Positions 8,943-17,610 are shown, counted from the stretch's first letter. The stretch is DNA of 64,000 nt from JAADHX01 sp964569385 (GCA_964569385.1 CAZMUM010000012.1:46232-110231), one strand, 5' to 3'. Notes: generated by a model from the letters alone, not told the origin. A program made the numbers and translations.

Positions 8943-9554
8943 ATGGCACCTCCTCCCTTGCAGCTTCGTTTCTTGCAGTCGGCGGCCAAGGTCAGCCAGC
9001 TTCCAGCGTCTAGGGCCGAGGTTGCCCTCGTCGGACGGTCCAACGTTGGCAAGTCGTCGCTCTTGAACTCCCTTGCGAACCGCAAGGGCCTGGCCAGAAC
9101 TTCCAAGGCTCCAGGGGCCACCAAACTTCTGAACATCTTCGAACTAGAAACTCACCCTGGTAGCTGGCTCGTTGATCTGCCCGGGTACGGATACGCGAAA
9201 GTGTCAGCCAACGAGCGGCAGCGTTGGCGCCACATGATCGAGCAATACCTGACCGAACGAGAAGCGTTGGTAGCGGTGCTGATGCTCATCGATGGTGAAG
9301 TCGGACCTACGCGTCTCGACATCGAAACGCAGGCCTGGTTGCATCACCTTGGAGTGCCAATCCTCTACGTGGCCACGAAACACGACAAGGTAAAGGCCTC
9401 GAAGCGCCAGAGCCGCAAGAAAGACGTGTTGGCCAAGCTCGGCGTTAGCTCCGGAGTGTCATGGGTATCGGCGCACAAAGGTGTAGGCCTGCCCGAATTG
9501 CGGGGCCGCATACTCGACACACTCGTTGGTGATGGACCACGCGTTAGCGATTAG
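8943..9554 (+). CDS. engB: Ribosome biogenesis GTPase EngB (YihA/YsxC)
   Basis: A 203-residue TRAFAC-class GTPase of the EngB family, which assists assembly of the 50S ribosomal subunit. The G1 motif is GRSNVGKSSLLNSL, the switch region holds GATKLLNIFE, G3 is DLPGYGYAKVS and G4 is TKHDK, and the SA-containing G5 region is VSWVSAHKG. Length is normal for the family. The preceding MFS gene ends 9 bp upstream. The gene is convergent with a small gene of unknown function 10 bp downstream. Confidence 0.95.
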   Translation: MAPPPLQLRFLQSAAKVSQLPASRAEVALVGRSNVGKSSLLNSLANRKGLARTSKAPGATKLLNIFELETHPGSWLVDLPGYGYAKVSANERQRWRHMIEQYLTEREALVAVLMLIDGEVGPTRLDIETQAWLHHLGVPILYVATKHDKVKASKRQSRKKDVLAKLGVSSGVSWVSAHKGVGLPELRGRILDTLVGDGPRVSD

Positions 9555-9564
9555 GTTCGCGGCG

Positions 9565-9954
9565 TTAGCCGCCGACCACAGGTCGGCCGAAAGCGGAATG
9601 TTTGCTGGGTGGCGAACCATTGACAGCAGCCTTGACCTGCCCGTTTACGAGGCTTTCGCCTTCGACATCGAGCGGTTTGGACATGTCTGAGTTTTGTGAA
9701 GCTTCTTGAGCAAGGAGCTGATCGACAATGTCGCGAAGCGCCTCGGGGTCATTACCCCAGGTCAGCGCATACATGTCGGAGCTAACCCGTTCGAACTCGG
9801 CGTCGCTCGCAGCGGCGGCACCCGACAAAAAGTCGACTAATCGCCGTCTTAAGTCGCGCTCGGGCGGAGCCTTCACCATAAATGCTCGCCCAAAGCGAAG
9901 ACTCGAAACCATGTCGCCGAAATCGTCAAAGGACTCGGGCTCGAACATCTCCAT
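9565..9954 (-). CDS. Hypothetical protein, 129 residues
   Basis: I do not recognise a family. The protein is acidic in its first 60 residues (MEMFEPESFDDFGDMVSSLR at the start) and has a predicted helical middle (PEALRDIVDQLLAQEASQ) and a low-complexity Gly/Ser/Pro tail. There is no signal peptide or membrane segment. It lies downstream of etfA on the same strand but is separated by a strong hairpin (9997-10061), so it may have its own promoter. The frame shows reasonable third-position GC bias, which supports coding, but the call is tentative. Confidence 0.5.
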   Translation of the reverse strand: MEMFEPESFDDFGDMVSSLRFGRAFMVKAPPERDLRRRLVDFLSGAAAASDAEFERVSSDMYALTWGNDPEALRDIVDQLLAQEASQNSDMSKPLDVEGESLVNGQVKAAVNGSPPSKHSAFGRPVVGG

Positions 9955-9996
9955 CGGTACAGCCTGTCACACCTTCACTCAGAGTGAAATACCCCA

Positions 9997-10061
9997 AATT
10001 CCTGCAACCAGTGTCGAGGATCGTTGTCCCGACCCCAATCCTCGACACTGGTTGCGGAATT
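9997..10061 (-). terminator. Long stem-loop directly after the etfA stop codon
   Basis: Two 18-bp perfectly complementary arms (10004-10021, GCAACCAGTGTCGAGGAT, and 10038-10055) flank a 16-nt loop. The stem extends by six more pairs (AATTCC with GGAATT) past one bulged T. It begins at the etfA stop codon, which fits a transcription terminator or mRNA-stabilising hairpin for the dimethylglycine dehydrogenase-ETF operon. There is only a weak T tract after it on the minus strand. Confidence 0.55.
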
Positions 10062-11037
10062 ATTGGGAGAGGCCCTTGCGGTTCTTAACCTCGGCGATGA
10101 TGGCTGGAACGATCTCGAACAAGTCGGCTATGACGGCGTGACCAGATTTGGCGACCAGGTTGGCCTCTTTGTCGATGTTCACGGCGATTACGTTCTTCGA
10201 ACCCATGGCTCCAACCCAGTGTTGGGTAGCGCCAGAGATTCCGCAGGCCAAGTAACACTCCGGTGCGATTCGAGTGCCGGTTTGACCCACTTGGTCGGCG
10301 TGGTTGCGCCAGCCGTTGTTGGTTGCGGCGCGAGAGCAGCCAACTTTGCCGCCGAGGAGGTCGGCCAACTCTTCGAGCATTTCGAAGTTCTCGGCATTGT
10401 TCATAGCTCGACCACCAGACACAACGAAACGCGCGGTGCCCAACGTGACTCCGGCTTCGGTGACGGTGCGACCCTTGATGACGGTTGCAGATAGTGCCGC
10501 GTCGAGATCGACGGTGAAGGCCTGCACCGCCGACTCGGCACCATCGACCTTGGCCGGTTCCCACAAGTGGTGGGCGAACGAAAACAGCTTCACCGCGCCA
10601 TCGAGCGTCGAGTCTTCGAGGAGCGAGCCGCCCCATTGTTGGCGAGTTAGGCGCCATGGTCCGTCGCTAGGTTCGACGGCAACAACATTGGCCGAGAATG
10701 GTAGGCCTCTCTGAGCCCCGATCATCGCTAGAACTTCGTTGCCCCGATCCGTTCCACAGGCCACGACGGCGGCCGGACTCGTTGAGTCGATCAGCTGACC
10801 AACAGCCACTGCATAGGCCTCTGCGCCAAAATCTGGGATCACCGCGTGGTCGATGGTGTAAACGAGGCTCGCGCCATAGCCGGCGACTTCGGACGCGACC
10901 GAAGCGCCTTGTGGTCCCAACACCACGATGTCGACATCGGTCGACACCTGTCGGGCCGCAGTGATGGCTTCGAGGGTGCCAACCGGGACCTTGCCCTGGT
11001 TGTGCTCGCCGATGACTAGGAGCTTCAAACCGCTCAT
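10060..11037 (-). CDS. etfA: Electron transfer flavoprotein, alpha subunit
   Basis: A 325-residue FAD-binding ETF alpha subunit. The C-terminal FAD domain shows GRAMNNAENFEMLEELA, GCSRAATNNGWRNHADQVGQ, TGTRIAPECYLACGISGATQ and KNVIAVNIDKEANL. It accepts electrons from acyl-CoA or dimethylglycine/sarcosine dehydrogenases and passes them to ETF-quinone oxidoreductase. The start overlaps the etfB stop by 4 bp. Both lie directly downstream of a dimethylglycine dehydrogenase-like gene, so this ETF is probably dedicated to that flavoprotein. A strong hairpin follows the stop. Confidence 0.94.
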   Translation of the reverse strand: MSGLKLLVIGEHNQGKVPVGTLEAITAARQVSTDVDIVVLGPQGASVASEVAGYGASLVYTIDHAVIPDFGAEAYAVAVGQLIDSTSPAAVVACGTDRGNEVLAMIGAQRGLPFSANVVAVEPSDGPWRLTRQQWGGSLLEDSTLDGAVKLFSFAHHLWEPAKVDGAESAVQAFTVDLDAALSATVIKGRTVTEAGVTLGTARFVVSGGRAMNNAENFEMLEELADLLGGKVGCSRAATNNGWRNHADQVGQTGTRIAPECYLACGISGATQHWVGAMGSKNVIAVNIDKEANLVAKSGHAVIADLFEIVPAIIAEVKNRKGLSQ

Positions 11038-11813
11038 GCGTGATCTCCCATCAGCCCGAATTCTTCGAGGAGATCGACCACAGCCACCGCAGCCGCGGCA
11101 GGCTCGACCGGCAACAATACGGTTTCGTTGCCGGTCTCGATGGGACGATGAAGTCGTTGCTTGACCAACCCGCCCTCGGCAGCATCGAGCTCGACGGAGT
11201 TGATCGTCGCCTTACGGGACGTTAGTCGTCCTCTCATAGTTGGATACCGTGGCAAGTTGATGCCTTCTTTGATGCCTAAAACACATGGGAGCGAAAGCTC
11301 ATATACCTCAAATCCACCGTCGACATCGCGGTTGGCTGTCACTGTTCCCGCATCCAATTTGATGCCCTTTATGCCGTTAACGATTGGCCGACCGAGTGCG
11401 TGAGCCACCCGGATGCCGACTTGGAATCCAGCGGAGTCAGCAGACTCGTTGCCGAAGAGGATTAGGTCGAATTCGCCGCTCTCGGCCTCGGCAGCCTGGA
11501 TCGCTTCGGTGATGATCGACGCGGTCCGCTGTGGGTCGAGCGAGCGGGCGTCGGTCCGAACAAGGATGAAATCGGTGCCGCCAACAGACGCGGCATAGCG
11601 GAGTTGCTCTTCGGCCTCAGCTGGACCGACTGTCAGCACAACTACGTCGCCTCCTTCGCGCTCGTGAATCTGTACGGCCTCTTCGAGCGCGCATTCTTCG
11701 TGGGGGCTGGTGGTGAACCCCAGATGGGCGGTGTCGACTTCTTGGGCGTCGTCGGTGATGTTGATCTTGGCACCCGGTGCAGGCACCCGTTTGACACAAA
11801 CCAATGTGCGCAT
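11034..11813 (-). CDS. etfB: Electron transfer flavoprotein, beta subunit
   Basis: A 259-residue ETF beta subunit with the usual N-terminus MRTLVCVKRVPAPGAKI, the SPHEECALEEAVQIHE segment, the nucleotide-binding LVRTDARSLDPQRTA region and DLILFGNESADS. It forms the heterodimer with EtfA, whose gene overlaps it by 4 bp. It starts 7 bp after the stop of the dimethylglycine dehydrogenase-like gene, so the three genes form one operon. Length matches the family. Confidence 0.94.
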   Translation of the reverse strand: MRTLVCVKRVPAPGAKINITDDAQEVDTAHLGFTTSPHEECALEEAVQIHEREGGDVVVLTVGPAEAEEQLRYAASVGGTDFILVRTDARSLDPQRTASIITEAIQAAEAESGEFDLILFGNESADSAGFQVGIRVAHALGRPIVNGIKGIKLDAGTVTANRDVDGGFEVYELSLPCVLGIKEGINLPRYPTMRGRLTSRKATINSVELDAAEGGLVKQRLHRPIETGNETVLLPVEPAAAAVAVVDLLEEFGLMGDHA

Positions 11814-11820
11814 GACTCCT

Positions 11821-14349
11821 CTAGGCCTTCATCCGGGAATCGGACGGATCGAACGTCGCGAGGTTTGCGCCCGTGGCAACAACGGTGACCGGGTAAGTTT
11901 CGTACTGATACATCGTGAGCAGCTTGGTGCCGACTTCGCAGTGTGTGATCGGCAGGTAGGCCATCGCGAGGTAGGAACCGTTCGATGGTGCGTTGCCAGC
12001 CGTATTGACCCGGCTCACCCGGCCCTTGGCGTCGACAATCCGTTCGCCGTCGAGGGTGAGCACCGGCTCGTTACCAGCACCCATCGGGAACCGCTCGTAT
12101 CCGGCCTCGCACGTCAGATCGGTGTACTCGAGAATGCACAGTTGGGCTACTGGCTCGGCCGCTCGAGCCGCGAGATATGCCTCTTTGCCTATAAAATCAG
12201 CGGCCTTAACCTTGGGGCGGGCTAGCCCAGCTTCGACGGGTGTGTAGTCGTCCTCAAGTTCGGCACCCATTAGGCGGTAGCCCTTCTCGAGACGACCGGT
12301 CGTGCCGTAGACCCCAGCGCCGACAGGGCGTAGATCGAAGTTGTCGCCGGCAGCGTACAGCGCATCCCAAAGCGCCAAACCGTGCGATGCCTCGGCGTAG
12401 ATCTCGAAGCCGGAGTCGCCCACGTATGAGATCCGAAACATGTCAACGGGAATCCCATCGAGAAGATGGCTCTGAACTCGCCCATAACCAAAGGCAACTT
12501 GGCTGAGATCGGACTCGGTGAGGGTCGTCAACATGTCGATCGCCTTCGGGCCCCAAACACCATAAGTAACGGTGCCGTTGGTGCGGTTCTCGAACTGCAC
12601 GGTGCCGTCGCCAGGCATGTTGTGACGGAACCAGTACTCGTCACGACCACCATCGAACGCGCCGGTGACGATGCGATAGCGGTCTGGGGCCAGCCGCATG
12701 ACTGTGAGGTCGGATCGAAAACCGCCCGATGAGTTCAGCACAGGGGTGTAGACCGAGCGTCCAACCGCGACATCGACCTTGTTGACCACTATCGACTCCA
12801 GGTAAGGGACCACACCGGGGCCAAACACTTCGAACACCTGGAACGGTGCCAAGTCGATGAGGCCAACATGCTCGCGCAGATGCAAGTGTTCTGCGGTGGT
12901 GATGGGGCTCCACCAGCGAGCATCCCACTCGTGGCTACGGTCGGCCTTTACGTCATAACGCTCGACAAGATCGGCGTTGGACTCGTACCAGTGAGGGCGT
13001 TCCCAGCCGCCAGCCTCGAAGTAAACGGCACCAAGATCGTCGGTACGAGCCTTGGCCGGGCCGGTGGTGACATTGCGACGGCTCTCCCACTGCTCGCGGG
13101 GGTGGACGATGCCGTATGTCTTGTTGAAGTGTTCGTTGCAGCGGGCCTCGATGTGGTGAACGTTGCGCTGCTGTGGGTAGAAACGGTTGATGTCAGCACC
13201 GTGCGGGTCGGTGACGTGGGGGTAGCCGTTGGTCATCCACTCGGCGATGAGTTTGCCGACGCCAGGGCCCTCCTTGATCCATACCGCGGCCGCCGACCAA
13301 AGGTTCTCGACCTCAGTGATCGGGCCAAGGACTGGGTTGGCGTCAGGTGTGAGCGACAGCAGCCCATTGATGGCATACCGGATCTCACCGTCGCCGAGGA
13401 AGTCCATGAGCTCGATGGCTTCTTCCATCTGCTGGTCGAAGTCTTCTTCGGTGAACGGCATCTCGGTAGGTGTCATGGCCGCTTCTTCGTTGGACGGGAT
13501 GTCTTCAACCCGATGAAGAATCGGCCTGTGGGCATAGGAGCCAACCTCCATCGAGCCAGCGGTCTGGCGTTCGTAGCAGAATGTGTCCATGTCGCGAACG
13601 ATTGGGTAGGCCAACTCTTGGTTTGTCTCGACCAACATGTCGAATGGCCCAACGTCGGCCATTTGATGCACCGCTGGGGTGAGCGGGATCGTGCCACCAG
13701 CCATCTCGGCAAGTTTTGGGCTCCACACACCAGTGGCGATCACGACAGTGTCGGTGCCGATGGTGCCTTTGTCGGTCACTACAGATGCGACCTTGGGAAG
13801 GTTCTTGCCAGGCTCAGTGGTGATGTCTTGGACTTCGGTGTTGGCAAACACCTGAAGAACCCCGGCCGCTTGGGCCTTCTTGCGCATGATGGTGCCGGTC
13901 TCGAGCGAATCGACAACCGAAACCGATGGTGTGTAGAAACCGCCGATGATGATGTCTTCGTTGATGAACGGAACCATCTCTTTGATCTCAGCTGGCGTCA
14001 TCAGTGTGGCCGGAATACCCCAGGCTTTGGCTGATGTCATGCGCCGTTTGAACTCTTCGAGGCGTTCGGGGGTGCGCGCCACTTCGAGACCACCACAAGT
14101 GTTCTGCATGCCCATTTCTTCGTACTGTTGCATCGAGTCGAGGGTTAGATCGACGATCTCTTTGTTGTGATCGACAGGAAAGAGGAAGTTCGAGGCATGG
14201 CCCGTCGAGCCACCAGGGTTCGGCAACGGGCCCTTGTCGAGCAGCACGATGTCGGTCCAGCCCATGTCGGCCAAATGGCCCACGAGGCAGTTGCCCACAA
14301 TTCCGGCTCCGATGACGACGCAGTTGGCCCTGGTTGGGAAGTCGCTCAC
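11821..14349 (-). CDS. Dimethylglycine/sarcosine dehydrogenase-like flavoprotein with GcvT domain
   Basis: An 842-residue two-part enzyme. Residues 1 to about 400 are a D-amino-acid-oxidase-type FAD domain with the dinucleotide motif VVIGAGIVGNCLVGHL and GGSTGHASN, whose His is at the place of the covalent flavin link in mammalian DMGDH/SARDH. The C-terminal half is a GcvT/aminomethyltransferase-like folate domain (EHVGLIDLAPFQVFEVFGPG, YVGDSGFEIYAEASHG, EKGYRLMGAELEDDYTPVEAG). Such enzymes N-demethylate dimethylglycine or sarcosine, giving methylene-tetrahydrofolate and reduced ETF. The downstream etfBA genes and the folate operon at 17.8-21.3 kb support this. Which methylated glycine is used is not resolved. 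Confidence 0.86.
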   Translation of the reverse strand: MSDFPTRANCVVIGAGIVGNCLVGHLADMGWTDIVLLDKGPLPNPGGSTGHASNFLFPVDHNKEIVDLTLDSMQQYEEMGMQNTCGGLEVARTPERLEEFKRRMTSAKAWGIPATLMTPAEIKEMVPFINEDIIIGGFYTPSVSVVDSLETGTIMRKKAQAAGVLQVFANTEVQDITTEPGKNLPKVASVVTDKGTIGTDTVVIATGVWSPKLAEMAGGTIPLTPAVHQMADVGPFDMLVETNQELAYPIVRDMDTFCYERQTAGSMEVGSYAHRPILHRVEDIPSNEEAAMTPTEMPFTEEDFDQQMEEAIELMDFLGDGEIRYAINGLLSLTPDANPVLGPITEVENLWSAAAVWIKEGPGVGKLIAEWMTNGYPHVTDPHGADINRFYPQQRNVHHIEARCNEHFNKTYGIVHPREQWESRRNVTTGPAKARTDDLGAVYFEAGGWERPHWYESNADLVERYDVKADRSHEWDARWWSPITTAEHLHLREHVGLIDLAPFQVFEVFGPGVVPYLESIVVNKVDVAVGRSVYTPVLNSSGGFRSDLTVMRLAPDRYRIVTGAFDGGRDEYWFRHNMPGDGTVQFENRTNGTVTYGVWGPKAIDMLTTLTESDLSQVAFGYGRVQSHLLDGIPVDMFRISYVGDSGFEIYAEASHGLALWDALYAAGDNFDLRPVGAGVYGTTGRLEKGYRLMGAELEDDYTPVEAGLARPKVKAADFIGKEAYLAARAAEPVAQLCILEYTDLTCEAGYERFPMGAGNEPVLTLDGERIVDAKGRVSRVNTAGNAPSNGSYLAMAYLPITHCEVGTKLLTMYQYETYPVTVVATGANLATFDPSDSRMKA

Positions 14350-14388
14350 TGGACAGGCTCCTCTGGTTCTGAAGATGTGGTCGACGGA

Positions 14389-14398
14389 TGATATATCA
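14389..14398. promoter_or_regulatory. Palindrome TGATATATCA in the divergent promoter region
   Basis: A perfect 10-bp palindrome in the 60-bp gap between the dimethylglycine dehydrogenase-like operon and the divergent GntR gene. It may be the operator of that regulator or a -10 element (ATATAT) of the minus-strand promoter. It is short, so chance cannot be excluded. Confidence 0.35.
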
Positions 14399-14409
14399 GC
14401 TTCTAAAGT

Positions 14410-15108
14410 GTGACAAGCATGTCAGGCATCGACACCCCAGTAACGAGCGAACCCAAGTCGTTGCGCGACGAGGCTTATCAGCGCCTACGGCAAATGATCG
14501 TGCTGCTCGAGTTTGCCCCCGGCGACGTACTTCGCGAAGACGATCTGAAGGAGCGGCTTGGTATTGGTCGGACCCCAATCCGTGAAGCTCTACAGAGGCT
14601 CGAGCGCGAACACTTCGTGACCGTAATCCCCCGGCGGGGCATGTTCGTGGCCGGTATCGAGGTGTCGGAGTTGTCGATGTTGTTCGAAACCCGAACCGTT
14701 TTAGAACCTTATGCGGCGCGGCTCGCGGCGCGCCGCGGCCAAGACGACCACTGGTCGGCCATGCAGGTCGCTTTAGAGCGCACGACCGACCCAACGCTCG
14801 ACCGCGTCGATCAACTAGCGCTTGACCGCACCTGCCACGAGATCATGTGGAGCGCCGCCCGAAACCGCTTTCTGATCGACACCCTCGACATGTTGTATGC
14901 ACAGAGCGACCGGCTCTGGCATCTATACCTCGCCGATGTGGCCGACATGGCTGTGGCCGTTGCCGAACACCTAGCGATTCTTGACGCGCTTCGTGATGGC
15001 GATGCAGATCGGTCGGCCGAACTAGTCGAGGCCCATGTGCGGTCGTTCGACAAACAGGTCCGCGAGGCCGTGACCGCCCACCTGGAGTCTCCCCTGGCTG
15101 GTGGTTGA
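14410..15108 (+). CDS. GntR-family transcriptional regulator with FCD ligand domain
   Basis: A 232-residue regulator. Residues 18 to 82 form the winged helix (SLRDEAYQRLRQMIVLLEF, IGRTPIREALQRLERE, VIPRRGMFVAG). The rest is an all-helical FCD domain (LFETRTVLEPYAARLAARR, LDRTCHEIMWSAARN, HLAILDALRDGDADRSAELV) in which Asp/His residues normally bind a metal and a carboxylate ligand. Start is GTG 14410 or ATG 14419. Divergent placement from the dimethylglycine dehydrogenase-etfBA operon makes that operon the likely target, with a methylated glycine or carnitine catabolite as inducer (inference). Confidence 0.88.
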   Translation: MTSMSGIDTPVTSEPKSLRDEAYQRLRQMIVLLEFAPGDVLREDDLKERLGIGRTPIREALQRLEREHFVTVIPRRGMFVAGIEVSELSMLFETRTVLEPYAARLAARRGQDDHWSAMQVALERTTDPTLDRVDQLALDRTCHEIMWSAARNRFLIDTLDMLYAQSDRLWHLYLADVADMAVAVAEHLAILDALRDGDADRSAELVEAHVRSFDKQVREAVTAHLESPLAGG

Positions 15109-15177
15109 TCCACACTTCAAGATGAGTAGTGCCAAGGGGTGTGCTAGCACGCCGAGCCCCCGAAATTGATGAGCTGA

Positions 15178-15194
15178 GCCACATTTGGTGTGGC
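15178..15194. terminator. Short hairpin between convergent GntR and RidA genes
   Basis: GCCACA and TGTGGC form a 6-bp stem with a 5-nt loop in the 123-bp gap between the two convergent genes. There is no clear T tract, so a terminator role is only possible. Confidence 0.25.
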
Positions 15195-15204
15195 CCATGA
15201 CATC

Positions 15205-15262
15205 ATCTCGGCGTAAACCTCGATCCGCTGTTTATTGGTCGATCTCGGCGTAAACCTCGATC
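15205..15262. repeat. Direct repeat duplicating the 3' end of the RidA gene
   Basis: Two identical 21-bp copies, 15205-15225 and 15242-15262, offset by 37 bp. The second lies inside the last codons of the RidA gene (the EVYAEI part). The first lies just beyond its stop, so the tail of the gene was probably duplicated. Confidence 0.6.
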
Positions 15263-15612
15263 TCGACGCACATTCTGGGGTCGATGAGTTTGCTCACCTC
15301 GACCAACGTCGCGGCCGGTTTGATGTGGCCGAACATAGCCGAGTGCGCCTTGGCGATGAGTGCCATATCGTCGATGTTGGTCACATAGGTGACGGTGCGG
15401 ACAACCGATTCTGGTCCCGTGCCAGCCTCGGCTAATGCCTGGGCGATGATCCCAAGGGCCGACTCGGCTTGCTCGAAGGCATCGGTACCATCGAGACAGT
15501 CCATCGCGGCACAGGTGCCGGCCACGTGGACGGTGTTGTTGACGCGCACCGCGCGGCAGTAGCCGAAGACGGCCTCATAGGGCGACCCTGATGAAATGTT
15601 CTGTCTAGCCAT
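15232..15612 (-). CDS. RidA/YjgF-family protein
   Basis: A 126-residue member of the RidA/YjgF/UK114 family of small trimeric enamine/imine deaminases. The sequence shows YCRAVRVNNTVHVAGTCAA near the N-terminus and the conserved C-terminal DPRMCVEIEVYAEI, which holds the Arg and Glu of the active site. Length is normal. It ends convergently with the GntR gene. Imines made by flavin-dependent amine oxidation would be plausible substrates in this neighbourhood (inference). Its 3' end is duplicated just downstream. Confidence 0.85.
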   Translation of the reverse strand: MARQNISSGSPYEAVFGYCRAVRVNNTVHVAGTCAAMDCLDGTDAFEQAESALGIIAQALAEAGTGPESVVRTVTYVTNIDDMALIAKAHSAMFGHIKPAATLVEVSKLIDPRMCVEIEVYAEIDQ

Positions 15613-15666
15613 GTCGGCCTCCTAGGCGCTGGCTGCACTGGTTAAGGGCTCAGCTAGTAGGCGCGC

Positions 15667-16047
15667 TTAGATGTACTCGACGCGCAGCTCCCGACCCAAG
15701 GCTCGGGCTATGTGAGTGAGATCGGCGACGTCGGAAGTCATGACTGTGTCGCCATAGCGGAGCGCGCATCGAACCACAGAGGCGTCAACAACGTCGCTAG
15801 TTGCTGCCTTGGCGCATGCGACACCCGCCAAACGGGCCTCTCGCTCATCGAGCGGCTCGATGATGCAACCCACCAAGGCTCTGGACAGTGAAGCCTGCGG
15901 CCCGCCCCTCCAGACCTGAGCAAGTACACCCGCAGTCACTCGTGGGGCAATGCGGCGCTGAAGGTTCTGCTCGTGTATGGCAGCTGCGCGTCTCTCGCCA
16001 CGTTCGAGGGCGATGAGCATCCCTGCGTCATATGATACGCCGGTCAT
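15667..16047 (-). CDS. PIN-domain ribonuclease, VapC-like toxin
   Basis: A 126-residue PIN-domain protein. Acidic residues at the places of the metal site can be seen: Asp in SYDAGMLIALERGER, Asp in SDVVDASVVRCAL and Asp in MTSDVADLTHIA. VapC toxins cleave tRNA or rRNA when freed from their antitoxin. The start overlaps the upstream antitoxin gene by 4 bp (ATGA), the normal order for VapBC modules. The RNA target cannot be predicted. Confidence 0.77.
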   Translation of the reverse strand: MTGVSYDAGMLIALERGERRAAAIHEQNLQRRIAPRVTAGVLAQVWRGGPQASLSRALVGCIIEPLDEREARLAGVACAKAATSDVVDASVVRCALRYGDTVMTSDVADLTHIARALGRELRVEYI

Positions 16048-16289
16048 CCGATGCCATGCTTGTCGAGAATGGCATCGGCCTCAGCGATTTCTTCATCGGT
16101 GAAGGCTCCGTGTTCGGCTTCCCACTCGGCCATCGCCGCCAAGCCAGCCTCTATTCTTAGCGCGTGGGCCGCGGCTTCGTTGAGCCAGGCCGACAGACTG
16201 ACGCCTTCGACTTCTGCCGCGCTCTTAGCCGCTTGGGCAACTTCCTCACTAAGGGCGACGGACAATTTCATAACGGGCATAGCAGTCAT
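16044..16289 (-). CDS. VapB-like antitoxin
   Basis: An 81-residue protein with a ribbon-helix-helix-like N-terminus (MKLSVALSEEVAQAAKSAAE, then GVSLSAWLNEAA) and an acidic C-terminal tail (AFTDEEIAEADAILDKHG) that would wrap the toxin. Such antitoxins neutralise VapC and repress their own operon. Three in-frame ATG codons (residues 1, 4 and 7) could serve as start; the first is listed. It overlaps the PIN-domain gene by 4 bp. Confidence 0.72.
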   Translation of the reverse strand: MTAMPVMKLSVALSEEVAQAAKSAAEVEGVSLSAWLNEAAAHALRIEAGLAAMAEWEAEHGAFTDEEIAEADAILDKHGIG

Positions 16290-16377
16290 AGTACTACCAA
16301 CTTCCTACCGGGTGCAAACAGCTTGGGGAGGTTCGTTCTCGCAACCCTACTGACCCCCTGTGACAGGCAACGGTGGT

Positions 16378-17610
16378 TCAGCCTGCCGATCCGACTTGGC
16401 GACCCGCAGCTGGCTCGTTTCGCATGGCCACGAAGAACCAGACACCTGCTGCGGCCACGATTCCCGCAGCCACTCGCAGCGCAACGGCTATCGATGTCGC
16501 GTCGCTCAACCAGCCAAGTAGAAACGGCCCGGCGATGAACCCGACGTCACCAGCTGAGCGGTACAGGGCTATGCCCATACCGCGCATGTGTTTGGGAGTG
16601 ATCGATGCAGCAAACGCGGCCGGAGCGGGGCCAGCGGTACCGGTCCCGAGCGACATCAGTAGGTTGCCGCCAACAAAGGCCAGTGCCGTTGGAGCCGATG
16701 CGACCGTCAGGACACCAATTCCAGCCATCACCCCCGAGAACAGCATTACTTGACGGCGTCCGATGTTGTCGGCGGCCCACGCCGAGGGCATCAACGTCAC
16801 GAGCGTTATTGCGCCAGTCAGAGTGAACATCAACCCGATTTGGGCCGGACCCCAATCGAGGGCGCGATCGGCGCGCAAGGGAATCAGGACGCCCCTAGTT
16901 CCGGCTCGGGTCATGAAGATCGTCATTGTGGTCAGGGCCAGAGCCAGGAACCGTTTGTCGAACAACAGATCCCGAATGCCGAAGGCTGACTCGGGAGCAC
17001 CGATGGCGTGCTCTTCGTCGAGTTCGTCGCCGTTGGGTCGGGTTTCGGGTAGTCGGATCGCGGAATAGACCGCAGCAACTATCGCGAGCGCACCCACAAC
17101 GTGAAACGGTGCCGCCAGCCCATAGCGAGACGCAATCAGGCCGCCGATACCAGGGCCAAGAGCGACGCCGAGGCTAAGGGCCCACTGGTTTGTGGCCACA
17201 AACTTGGTGAGCTGATCGGGCCTGGCGATATCGATCAGATACACCAGGGCTGCACTCATGTAGATCGCCGATCCCGCACCGGCTACGAAACGCCAGGCGA
17301 GTAGCGTCCAGATGTCGCCGGCGAGACCAGAACCGACCATCCCAACAGACGTGACGATGGGCCCGCCAACCAGCAGGAATCTGCGTCCGTATCGGTCGGC
17401 GATCATGCCAGCCGGAACGTTCACTATCAGCCTGGCGACGGCGAATGTGGTGAGCGTCAGTCCCACCATTGAGGTGCTGACCCCAAAATCCTCGGCGAAC
17501 AGCGGGAGTGTTGGAGATACGACGCCTTGGCCGACCATCACCAGAAACGTCGAGCCACAAAGGGCCAGCAACTTCTCGTTGTCACGAAGTCGCTGAACGG
17601 TTTTGGCCAT
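16378..17610 (-). CDS. MFS transporter (drug/metabolite efflux type)
   Basis: A 410-residue, 12-helix transporter. The TM2-TM3 motif A is visible as GMIADRYGRRFLLVGG, and the second half has SAWAADNIGRRQVMLFSG, both typical of drug:H+ antiporter-like MFS carriers. ATG 17610 was chosen because the stretch before it is Arg/Pro-rich and would reach into the leader of the divergent fhs gene. The substrate is unknown. It shares a 188-bp divergent region with fhs. Confidence 0.88.
   Translation of the reverse strand: MAKTVQRLRDNEKLLALCGSTFLVMVGQGVVSPTLPLFAEDFGVSTSMVGLTLTTFAVARLIVNVPAGMIADRYGRRFLLVGGPIVTSVGMVGSGLAGDIWTLLAWRFVAGAGSAIYMSAALVYLIDIARPDQLTKFVATNQWALSLGVALGPGIGGLIASRYGLAAPFHVVGALAIVAAVYSAIRLPETRPNGDELDEEHAIGAPESAFGIRDLLFDKRFLALALTTMTIFMTRAGTRGVLIPLRADRALDWGPAQIGLMFTLTGAITLVTLMPSAWAADNIGRRQVMLFSGVMAGIGVLTVASAPTALAFVGGNLLMSLGTGTAGPAPAAFAASITPKHMRGMGIALYRSAGDVGFIAGPFLLGWLSDATSIAVALRVAAGIVAAAGVWFFVAMRNEPAAGRQVGSAG

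Noticed and set aside
12868..14034. A 388-codon plus-strand open frame opposite the dimethylglycine dehydrogenase gene
   Set aside because: It lies wholly antisense to a gene with clear FAD and GcvT motifs, and its translation has no recognisable domain. It is a by-product of GC-rich codon usage.
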